Assembly (NCBI GenBank): GCA_017649745.1 | Contig: JAGCGE010000011.1 | Coordinates: 1 to 9,539 of the forward strand | DNA: 9,539 bases | DNA from: Clostridiales bacterium | Lineage (GTDB): Bacteria; Bacillota_A; Clostridia; Saccharofermentanales; Saccharofermentanaceae | Direction of reading: 5' to 3' | Shown here: positions 1-5,575 of the stretch, one piece after another | How the letters are laid out: each line of letters begins with the position of its first letter | Position numbering within the stretch: position 1 is the stretch's first letter | The notes under the pieces: model-generated | The model's input: only the letters and a program-made list of their open reading frames with translations | What the model was told of the DNA's origin: nothing | Databases searched by the model: none | Made by a program: the position numbers and the translations under genes

Positions 1-491
1 AAGAACTTGCTAATGAAGACGAGGATGAAGCTAATGCTGATAATCCTGCGCCAGAAGATGAGGGCAATGCAGAAGATGAAGAAAATCCTGATGATAACTT
101 AGGCGAAGACCTTGATCCTACTGATGCAGAAGCCGATAATCCTGAAGACGAAGAAGATGAGGACGTTTTAAACGATCCCGAAACTAAGGAAGTCTACAGG
201 AAGCGTTTCATAGCGTTGTACAAACATATAAATGATATAATAGACACACTTGAGCGATTTACACCTGCGTATAACGTAAATTGCACGGTGGAATATTATA
301 ACGTGCAAAATTCTGCTCATAGATTAAAATCAGCTATATACAAAATCTGCACTGAGAAGATGAAAGATATGGAAACCGTAGACGTAATGAAGGCATATCT
401 AACTGCAAATTACGCTTACGATGCCATTGGTGTAACACTTAAAGATTTCTTTAAGAGATATCGTGTAGAACGTGATAAAGCCAAGATCTAA
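1..491 (+). CDS. 3' end of an acidic-linker protein, function unknown (partial)
   Basis: The frame is open from the window edge (first full codon at 3) to a TAA at 489-491, about 162 codons, so the true start is upstream. The first ~60 visible residues are almost only Glu, Asp, Asn, Pro and Ala, with recurring DNP and EDE units, which is typical of a disordered, highly charged linker. A basic, helix-prone C-terminal domain of roughly 100 residues follows, starting near KEVYRKRFIALYK and ending KRYRVERDKAKI. I do not recognise the domain. The gene lies 112 bp before the putative capsid gene on the same strand. In T4-like phages scaffold or core proteins sit next to the capsid gene and are acidic, so a scaffold or other morphogenesis role is possible, but this is only inferred from position and composition. 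A TTG at 216 is an internal codon, not the start. Confidence 0.8.
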   Translation, partial: ELANEDEDEANADNPAPEDEGNAEDEENPDDNLGEDLDPTDAEADNPEDEEDEDVLNDPETKEVYRKRFIALYKHINDIIDTLERFTPAYNVNCTVEYYNVQNSAHRLKSAIYKICTEKMKDMETVDVMKAYLTANYAYDAIGVTLKDFFKRYRVERDKAKI

Positions 492-540
492 AAATAATTT
501 ATGAACAGAATACCGTGAAAAATAGGTAACAGAGATATAA

Positions 541-603
541 TTGATTAATTAGAGAAATCAAGTATATCTTTTGAAGAAAATTTTATAAAGGAGGAAATAT
601 AGT
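541..603 (+). promoter_or_regulatory. Leader of the capsid gene: strong RBS, weak promoter candidate
   Basis: AAAGGAGG at 587-594 lies 9 nt before the ATG at 604 and is the strongest Shine-Dalgarno sequence in the window, fitting a highly expressed protein. Upstream, TTGATT (541-546) and TATATC (563-568) are spaced 16 nt and could be a sigma70-like promoter. The match is loose in AT-rich DNA, and a phage with its own RNA polymerase may use a different promoter code. The RBS is secure; the promoter is a guess. Confidence 0.45.
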
Positions 604-2619
604 ATGCCTTACACAAATGATCAGGCTAGCAAAGTCATAGGTAACAACTATGATTCAGATAAAAGTCTGGGATTCAAGGCTGATGTTCAGCATATTATGG
701 AACAGTATGCTCTTGAGTCTGTAAACCTTACTAGTGACATGGGCAAGATTCTTTCAAGAGAAGATACCAAGAGTGATTTCATAGAAAGGTGCCTTGAGTC
801 TGTAAACTCTACAGAAGCAATGCATGATTCTGCTATGACTTCTGATACCTTCTATAGCAACTATGCTGAGAGACTCGGTCAGCTCATAAAGAACTCCTGC
901 GACGAGATCGCTCGTGAGTCCGTTATGACTGGTTACTCCCCCATCGTATCCTACGCACCTTTCTTCATCAAGAAGCAGTGGGTAGCTTGCGTATGGAAAG
1001 ATGCTCTCATGTCTGAGGTTGCAACCTCTCCCATTCTCAACTACAAGTTTGAGAAGAGATATCTCAAGGATATGGATGGCCAGAGATATCAGATTCCTGA
1101 TGTATACTATGACAAGGCAAAGATGGCTGAGCTTTATGGCAAGGCTACCGGTGCCAAGATATCCACAGCTGCTATCAATGATGGTTTAGGTCTCGCACTT
1201 ACTGATGCTCCCAGAACCACTGGTGGTACATACAAGGGATCCATTAGTATACCCATCGTAGACGTAGCTACAAGGTCCAACTCTCTCATAGAGGGTGCAT
1301 CTGATCCTGATGCCATAGATGCTATCGTTTATAACAATAGGATTTCTGATTACCTCACTCAGGATACATTCGTATCTAGCGTAACATTCAATGGTTATGC
1401 TCCTGTACCTGAGGGTACTACAATTACAGCAGCTTCTGATCTTACTCCTACTACTTATACTGCTTCTACCAATATCCGTGTTGATATTACTACACATAAT
1501 TTCATCAAGGGTAAGATAGAGTACGTATTAAGAGATGCTGATGGCAATCCTTATAACAAGGCAGTTCAGACCATCAGTAGCGTACAGTATGAGTATCCTG
1601 TTGCTGCAAATGATCCAAGAGCTGAGAATACCGGTGAAATATTTGTTATCACTGATGAGATCGTTGGTAACATCGATTTCGATACTACTGTAGTTAGCAT
1701 CTTTGCTACACAGGGTAAGATTCAGTATGTAAATCTCTCTGGTAAGCTCGCTAATAGATTCAACCACAGATCTCTGGACGTTGAGCGTAGAGTTGAGCAG
1801 CTCCAGTTCATCATGCCTGAGTCTGGTCCTAGACTCAACTCGGCAGTAACTGTTGAGGAAGCTTCCGATGCTATAGCACTCGGTAAGATCGACATGTTCG
1901 CTGATAACGCAGACATGATGGGTGATGCTCTTGCTAACCTTAACGACTTCTCTATGAGATCCTTCGTTCAGGATTCGTTCCTTGCACAGAGGGCAGCATT
2001 CGGTAATGAGCATGGCTTTGCACAGTCTGTTGACGGTATTGGCAAGCTCATTGAAGAGGGCGGCTTCTCTGCACAGCCTGCTGCTGGTTACAGCAACAAC
2101 ATCTCTTCTTGGCTGGCTGACGCTAAGGAATACTTCGAGAGATTCCTTGAGAACCTCAAGCTCAAGCTGAAGTCTCCTGAGGTTACTGTAGTATGCGTAT
2201 GTCATCCTACACTCGTAAGATATCTCCGCGCTGAGATAAAGTGGATCTTCTCCGATCAGACAGATGTATCTGGTCTCAAGATTCAGTACAACCTTGGTAT
2301 TACCAATATCAATGGTGATAGAGTTCATATCATCTCTTCTCAGTATGTAAGTGCTGATGATGGTATCTACACTCTCCTCATTCCTACAACTACTGAGCTT
2401 ATTACATTCAAGAATGTATTCTATAGCGTAGTAGTAGACAGAGGTTATAGAAACCCTGTAGAGCAGCTCGTTCCCAACATCATGGCTACCCAGAGAATGC
2501 TTACATTCGAAGTTATTCCTGTACAGGGTAGATTCTACATTGAGGATAGAGATAACACTGCTCCTAAGAGCTACTATGATGCTAACGAGAGAAGAGTATA
2601 CAACACAGTTGTTACCTGA
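604..2619 (+). CDS. Putative major capsid protein (HK97-fold type, jumbo phage)
   Basis: 671 residues, ATG after an excellent RBS, TGA stop. Residues ~109-160 (GYSPIVSYAPFFIKKQWVAC, then a Lys/Arg-rich stretch) resemble the arm entering the conserved fold in large-phage capsid proteins. The C-terminal ~150 residues (VCVCHPTLVRYLRAEIKWIF, GLKIQYNLGITNINGD, HIISSQYV, then a beta-rich end) resemble the P-domain/beta-strand pattern of HK97-fold proteins. The middle (~200-370) is Thr/Ser/Val-rich and could be an inserted surface domain. Codon choice is strongly biased (CTC, ATC, AAG, GAG; the glutamines I checked are CAG), unlike the AT-rich tnpB, phosphoesterase and RNAP genes, consistent with very high expression. 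The first ~105 residues are charged and helical and could be a cleaved propeptide. A strong terminator follows directly. The call rests on size, position, expression signals and remembered family patterns, not an alignment; another abundant virion protein is the main alternative. Confidence 0.7.
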   Translation: MPYTNDQASKVIGNNYDSDKSLGFKADVQHIMEQYALESVNLTSDMGKILSREDTKSDFIERCLESVNSTEAMHDSAMTSDTFYSNYAERLGQLIKNSCDEIARESVMTGYSPIVSYAPFFIKKQWVACVWKDALMSEVATSPILNYKFEKRYLKDMDGQRYQIPDVYYDKAKMAELYGKATGAKISTAAINDGLGLALTDAPRTTGGTYKGSISIPIVDVATRSNSLIEGASDPDAIDAIVYNNRISDYLTQDTFVSSVTFNGYAPVPEGTTITAASDLTPTTYTASTNIRVDITTHNFIKGKIEYVLRDADGNPYNKAVQTISSVQYEYPVAANDPRAENTGEIFVITDEIVGNIDFDTTVVSIFATQGKIQYVNLSGKLANRFNHRSLDVERRVEQLQFIMPESGPRLNSAVTVEEASDAIALGKIDMFADNADMMGDALANLNDFSMRSFVQDSFLAQRAAFGNEHGFAQSVDGIGKLIEEGGFSAQPAAGYSNNISSWLADAKEYFERFLENLKLKLKSPEVTVVCVCHPTLVRYLRAEIKWIFSDQTDVSGLKIQYNLGITNINGDRVHIISSQYVSADDGIYTLLIPTTTELITFKNVFYSVVVDRGYRNPVEQLVPNIMATQRMLTFEVIPVQGRFYIEDRDNTAPKSYYDANERRVYNTVVT

Positions 2620-2660
2620 TCTAATTAGTATTATCATAACTCTACTCTTTAGAATTTACA

Positions 2661-2700
2661 TGTATCCCAGAGGAAACTCTGGGATACATTTTCTGGTTTT
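2661..2700 (+). terminator. Rho-independent terminator after the capsid gene
   Basis: TGTATCCCAGAG (2661-2672) pairs perfectly with CTCTGGGATACA (2677-2688) over a GAAA tetraloop, a 12-bp stem. The tail TTTTCTGGTTTT follows. It lies 41 bp after the capsid stop codon and would end that transcript before the opposing gene. Confidence 0.9.
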
Positions 2701-2705
2701 ATAAC

Positions 2706-2734
2706 AAAAAAATCAGCACCCTAAGGATGCTGAT
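2706..2734 (-). terminator. Terminator for the small convergent gene
   Basis: Read on the - strand, ATCAGCATCC-TTA-GGGTGCTGAT (2734 to 2712) forms a 9-10 bp stem with one G-T pair, followed by a run of seven T (2712-2706). It lies just beyond the stop of the gene at 2749-3105. Its sequence is nearly the same as the hairpin at 7238-7276. Confidence 0.8.
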
Positions 2735-2770
2735 AAAGTTTGGTGAGATTAGAATATCTCACCAAACTTT
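2735..2770. repeat. 15-bp perfect inverted repeat spanning a stop codon
   Basis: AAAGTTTGGTGAGAT (2735-2749) is the exact reverse complement of 2756-2770, with a 6-nt loop (2750-2755). One arm is the last codons of the - strand gene (KFGEI) and the other lies beyond its stop, so the TAA (2751-2749) sits at the loop edge. On the - strand the T-tailed terminator hairpin follows at once, giving two stacked hairpins. It may add to termination, protect the mRNA 3' end, or affect the last steps of translation. Confidence 0.75.
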
Positions 2771-3105
2771 CTTACGTATTCACGCTTAACCTTCGTGAGT
2801 ACTTCTCTGAGCTCTCTCTTGAATTCCTTGTTCATGTCGGGCTGATTCATAGCCCATCTGAAGAACTTGGAAATCTTTTCGGGCTCAAAGTGATAACCCT
2901 TGGAGTTGATGTTGATTTCGAAATCGTTTACCTTAGACTCGTTATGAGTCTTAGGGTAAAGAACGATCTCGTTGGGCCAGAGTACTGCCTCAACATTTAC
3001 GCCGCAGCCTTCGGTAATAAGCAGATCGTAGCTATATCCTTTTTCAATTCTGCCATCGTTATAGTGGTTGCGTGTAGTGCCCTTTCTTATCATAGTCATC
3101 GTCAT
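2749..3105 (-). CDS. Small hypothetical protein, 118 residues
   Basis: The frame also contains a GTG at 3114, but the ATG at 3105 is preferred because AAGGTGAT (- strand, 3117-3110) lies 4 nt before it as a ribosome binding site, and the GTG is part of that site. The stop is TAA. The product starts MTMTMIRKGTTRNHYNDGRI. Its centre looks beta-rich (YSYDLLITEGCGVNVEAVLW) and its C-terminus is a basic helix (KEFKRELREVLTKVKREYVR). There is no signal peptide or membrane segment. Codon use resembles the capsid gene (GAG, AAG, CTC) more than the AT-rich genes downstream. I recognise no family. It converges on the capsid gene, is flanked by terminators on both sides and seems to be a single-gene unit. 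It is likely real, given the RBS, the 3' hairpins and the codon bias. Confidence 0.75.
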   Translation of the reverse strand: MTMTMIRKGTTRNHYNDGRIEKGYSYDLLITEGCGVNVEAVLWPNEIVLYPKTHNESKVNDFEININSKGYHFEPEKISKFFRWAMNQPDMNKEFKRELREVLTKVKREYVRKFGEIF

Positions 3106-3195
3106 AAAGATCACCTTAACCTTTCTTTAGGGGTCATCGCCCCTTTATTATTACTTATATAATATCCATTTGAAAGATTGCAATATACGGCGGAT

Positions 3196-3226
3196 AACAC
3201 CCTATGGGGATCAGCCATAGGGTGTT
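3196..3226. repeat. 12-bp perfect hairpin without a U tract
   Basis: AACACCCTATGG (3196-3207) pairs fully with CCATAGGGTGTT (3215-3226) over a 7-nt loop. Neither strand has a T run after it, so it is not a standard terminator. It could be an RNA stabiliser, a protein-binding palindrome or a relic element end. Confidence 0.6.
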
Positions 3227-3293
3227 AAGCAGATTTGGATTTGTGAGGTCCTAAAAAATGTGCGTGAAGAATTTAATATTATGTTATAGATCG

Positions 3294-3336
3294 AAAAGTA
3301 TATCACAGAACACACCTTTCTGTGATATACTCTTTT
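3294..3336 (-). terminator. Likely terminator of the tnpB/omega-RNA transcript
   Basis: GTATATCACAGAA (3298-3310) pairs perfectly with TTCTGTGATATAC (3318-3330), a 13-bp stem with a 7-nt loop. Read on the - strand the stem is followed by TTTTCGATC, and on the + strand by TCTTTT, so it could work both ways. It lies 41 nt beyond the end of the omega-RNA-like block and would define the 3' end of a guide-bearing transcript. Confidence 0.65.
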
Positions 3337-3371
3337 GAAGGGTTGACCGGAATGGTGATCGGTCTCTGGGT

Positions 3372-3457
3372 TGTCATGTCTCGTTTAAGACTTCCTACTC
3401 GATAGTACTAATGTACTAAGCATAAATAGGCTATCCCCGTATGACTTACGGTTCTAT
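3372..3457 (-). ncRNA. Omega-RNA (reRNA) scaffold of the intact tnpB element
   Basis: This 86-nt block lies just beyond the tnpB stop (3464-3466), where the right end and the guide-RNA scaffold of IS200/IS605-type TnpB elements sit. It recurs at 4668-4753 with 5 differences in 86. Predicted stems (+ coordinates): 3403-3408/3413-3418 (TAGTAC/GTACTA), 3394-3397/3427-3430 (CCTA/TAGG), 3437-3441/3447-3451 (CCGTA/TACGG). In the last stem the copies differ by a compensating pair (C3438-G3450 here, T4734-A4746 there), supporting a selected RNA fold. The similarity stops sharply at 3372, so the guide should begin at 3371 and run down the - strand. The omega-RNA probably also includes the 3' end of tnpB. 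Omega-RNA identity follows from family knowledge and position. Confidence 0.75.
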
Positions 3458-3463
3458 GATAAC

Positions 3464-4600
3464 TTAAGCTATACCGTGATAATCACAGTACATATTAAAT
3501 CCTTCATTTAAGATATTAATAGCAGCATTAACATCTCTATTGTGTAATGTACCACACTTTGGACAATACCATTCTCTAATAGATAGATCTTTAACATCAT
3601 AATTACGATAATTACATATATGGCATATCTGAGATGACGGATAATACTTACTTGTCTTAACAATCTCTTTACCTCTATCATGTAGTTTATACATAAGCAT
3701 GAATCTAAACATACCAAACCCATTATCATTAATAGATTTACCAAAGTGTAATGACTTAGACATAGCACTTAAGTCTATATCCTCTACACAAATTAGATCA
3801 TACTTGATAGCTAATTGAGTAGATAGTTTATGTAAGAAGTCTAATCTCTGATTAGATATTTTCTCATGTATTTTAGCAATCTTCACTTTCTGTTTTTCTC
3901 TATTATGAGAACCTAGTTGCATATGAGATAATCTCCTACATTCTCTAGCTAATTTCTTCTCCATCTTACGATAGTATCTAGGATAGTTAGCTTCTCTACC
4001 ATTACTATCCACATATAGACTCTTCATACTATAGTCTAATCCTATAGAGTTCTCTTTATATACTTTACTAGGATCTATTTGAGTTACTTGACTCTCGTAC
4101 TCATAACAGATACTAGCATAGTATTTACCACTAGCAGATTGAGATATAGTAACGGATACCAGTCTATAATCGTCTGGTATCTTTCTAGTTAATTTGATCT
4201 TAACGAAACCTACCTTTGGCAATCTAAGTTTATTACCTTCTATACGAACATTAGTAGCACCTATACTACTTGGACATGTGGTATACGCCTTCTTAGATCT
4301 CTTCTTAGATTTAAACCTAGGAAACCCTTTGTTATTCTCAAAGAAATTCTTATATGCCTTCTCTAAATGTATCTTGGCATAATCTAGTGCGTGCGCATCT
4401 ACTTCATATAACCATGGATAAAATGTCTTATAATATTTAGGAGTAACATATAAGGACTCTTTAGTCTTCTCATAGTATTCTATCTTATCAGCTAACATTT
4501 GATTATATAAAAATCTTACAGATCCAAATGTTTGCTGTATACGATTAGATTGCTCTTTATTAGGATATATTCTAAATTTATAGGATTTATTTGATAGCAC
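3464..4600 (-). CDS. tnpB: TnpB, RNA-guided RuvC nuclease of an IS200/IS605-type element
   Basis: 378 residues, normal for TnpB, with start GTG (4600) preceded by GGAGGTGA (4612-4605). The N-terminus (YKFRIYPNKEQSNRIQQTFG) is the classic OrfB helix-turn-helix-like start. The RuvC catalytic acids are present: D189 in SIGLDYS, E273 in ICVEDID and D356 in NRDVNAA. The zinc ribbon is complete (C326, C329, C346, C349). Characterised TnpB proteins cut DNA next to a short TAM using an omega-RNA made from the element's right end, helping the element persist. No tnpA transposase is present, so it would need one in trans or be retained as a nuclease. The gene is AT-rich and lies between capsid-region and RNAP-region genes, consistent with an insertion. 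All key residues are intact, so it is likely active. Confidence 0.95.
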   Translation of the reverse strand: MLSNKSYKFRIYPNKEQSNRIQQTFGSVRFLYNQMLADKIEYYEKTKESLYVTPKYYKTFYPWLYEVDAHALDYAKIHLEKAYKNFFENNKGFPRFKSKKRSKKAYTTCPSSIGATNVRIEGNKLRLPKVGFVKIKLTRKIPDDYRLVSVTISQSASGKYYASICYEYESQVTQIDPSKVYKENSIGLDYSMKSLYVDSNGREANYPRYYRKMEKKLARECRRLSHMQLGSHNREKQKVKIAKIHEKISNQRLDFLHKLSTQLAIKYDLICVEDIDLSAMSKSLHFGKSINDNGFGMFRFMLMYKLHDRGKEIVKTSKYYPSSQICHICNYRNYDVKDLSIREWYCPKCGTLHNRDVNAAINILNEGFNMYCDYHGIA

Positions 4601-4626
4601 AATATCACCTCCATTATAATTTATTT

Positions 4627-4661
4627 AAAACTGACAGAGTCATTACAACTCTGTCAGTTTT
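4627..4661. terminator. 14-bp hairpin between tnpB and the second omega-RNA copy
   Basis: AAAACTGACAGAGT (4627-4640) pairs perfectly with ACTCTGTCAGTTTT (4648-4661) over CATTACA. Both arms end in A4/T4, so it could terminate in either direction, in particular any - strand transcript of the block at 4668-4753. It could instead be the left-end hairpin of the intact element, since IS200/IS605 ends carry such structures. Confidence 0.6.
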
Positions 4662-4667
4662 ATTATA

Positions 4668-4753
4668 TGTCATGTCTTGTTTAAGACTTCCTACTCGATA
4701 GTACTAATGTACTAAGCATAAATAGGCTATCCCTGTACGGCTTACAGTTCTAT
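4668..4753 (-). ncRNA. Second omega-RNA-like scaffold, probably a relic
   Basis: This matches 3372-3457 at 81 of 86 positions at a constant offset of 1296, with the same three stems (4699-4704/4709-4714, 4690-4693/4723-4726, 4733-4737/4743-4747). The third stem has a T-A pair where the other copy has C-G. It belongs to the truncated tnpB next to it. The 14-bp hairpin starts 6 nt beyond its end on the - strand, so any guide would be folded into a hairpin; it may not make a usable guide RNA. Confidence 0.7.
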
Positions 4754-4779
4754 TTAAGGATATATAATTACAAATCGGT

Positions 4780-4920
4780 TCATGATGTAGTATTTACATA
4801 ATATCCACGGTACATACTAAATCCTTCATTAAGTATGTTAATAGCTGCATTAACATCTCTATCATGAATTGTTCGACATCTAAAAAACCATGTAAGGACA
4901 CTTCTATAATTATTCTCAAT
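4780..4920 (-). pseudogene. Truncated tnpB remnant (C-terminal end only)
   Basis: The - strand reads ...TIHDRDVNAAINILNEGFSM and ends at a TGA (4782-4780). This matches the intact tnpB C-terminus (TLHNRDVNAAINILNEGFNM) almost residue for residue, including the third RuvC Asp. Upstream the similarity fades: the intact WYCPKCG becomes WFFRCRT, losing a zinc-ribbon cysteine, and a few codons earlier it stops resembling TnpB. Everything coding for the first two catalytic acids is absent, so it cannot encode a nuclease. It is the leftover right part of an older, related element. Its lost 5' part lies where the phosphoesterase gene now begins. Confidence 0.85.
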
Positions 4921-4939
4921 ATAGAAAAGAGTTGATAAT

Positions 4940-5575
4940 ATGAATCCTGATAATCTTAATTACATTCATAGAATGACAGATATGGGATTATATAAAGTAG
5001 TTAAGTTTAAGAAGGATGAAACTCCACTTGGTAATAAACGAAAATTCTTATCGGCATTAAATAGTAATCCATGGTTATTCTCGGATATACATGTATCATC
5101 TAACTTTAATCGTACTAAGAATTTCTTAAAGAAAATAAATTCTGTAGTTAAAGAGAATGATAATATTGTATGTCTGGGAGACTTAATGAATAAACATACA
5201 GGTACTCCTCAGAATGTAAGAGACTTCGTAAATGATATAAACTGTAAGAATAAATTCCTCATTATAGGGAATCACGATTTCTTAAAAGTGGAAGATTATA
5301 TAGATATGGGTTTTGTGTATGTTGCTGATTATGCTGCAGTTATTATCAATGGTCAGAAATACATATTCACACATTGTCCCATTCCGGTTAAAGATGACAC
5401 TATAAATATTCATGGGCATATACATGGTTCAGGTAAATACTGGAACATGTCACCTAATAATCATTATGATGTATTTGTTGGTACTGATGAAGATCCTGAT
5501 ATAGTACGATTCAATACATTACTTGGTTTACCAGATAAACACAACGATCCGATAGGTGGCGATATAAATGGCTAA
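4940..5575 (+). CDS. Calcineurin-like metallophosphoesterase
   Basis: 211 residues, ATG start with a weak site (AAAAGAG) before it, TAA stop. All metal-ligand motifs of the calcineurin-like family appear in order: DxH (D49, H51 in FSDIH), GD (D81 in CLGDLMNK), GNHD (111-113), H145 in FTHCP, and GHIH (H160, H162). The fold binds two divalent metals and hydrolyses phosphomono- or diesters; the substrate cannot be read from the sequence. Many phages carry such enzymes for nucleic-acid or nucleotide processing. The ~45 residues before the first motif exceed the few usual in short family members. The last 8 bases overlap the RNAP gene, so the two are probably translated together. The start lies 20 bp from the tnpB relic, so insertion may have changed its upstream region. 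Confidence 0.9.
   Translation: MNPDNLNYIHRMTDMGLYKVVKFKKDETPLGNKRKFLSALNSNPWLFSDIHVSSNFNRTKNFLKKINSVVKENDNIVCLGDLMNKHTGTPQNVRDFVNDINCKNKFLIIGNHDFLKVEDYIDMGFVYVADYAAVIINGQKYIFTHCPIPVKDDTINIHGHIHGSGKYWNMSPNNHYDVFVGTDEDPDIVRFNTLLGLPDKHNDPIGGDING

Larger units (their letters stand above)
3106..3371. other. Gene-free stretch with three hairpins
   Basis: I see no convincing gene here. The stretch holds the leader of the - strand gene, including a small AGGGG/CCCCT hairpin (3129-3144) whose - strand form lies just upstream of the RBS. It also holds a perfect hairpin without a T tail (3196-3226), a terminator-like hairpin (3294-3336), and the flank immediately beyond the tnpB omega-RNA block (3331-3371). 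That flank contains GACCG/CGGTC repeats at 3345-3364. Confidence 0.6.
4601..4939. other. Junction of two tnpB elements, with no intact gene
   Basis: In order, this stretch holds the tnpB RBS, a 14-bp perfect hairpin (4627-4661), the second omega-RNA-like block (4668-4753), 26 nt of unmatched AT-rich DNA, and a decayed tnpB 3' end (4780 to ~4920). It ends with the short leader of the phosphoesterase gene. Confidence 0.75.

Noticed and set aside
1528..2637. 369-codon open frame on the - strand opposite the capsid gene
   Set aside because: It has no RBS and a Ser/Arg/Ile/Leu-rich product of no recognisable kind. It exists because the capsid gene's strong codon bias leaves few stops on the opposite strand.
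2740..3162. 140-codon + strand frame over the small - strand gene
   Set aside because: It starts inside a hairpin without an RBS and runs through the opposing gene's promoter region. The - strand gene has the better RBS and terminator.
3258..3338. 26-codon ORF starting ATGTGCGTGAAG
   Set aside because: Its 3' half is the terminator hairpin at 3294-3336 and the product is Cys/Ser-rich with no support.
4609..4620. TATAAT on the - strand as a tnpB promoter
   Set aside because: It directly abuts the RBS, so the transcript start would fall in or after the RBS, and no -35 hexamer lies at the right distance.
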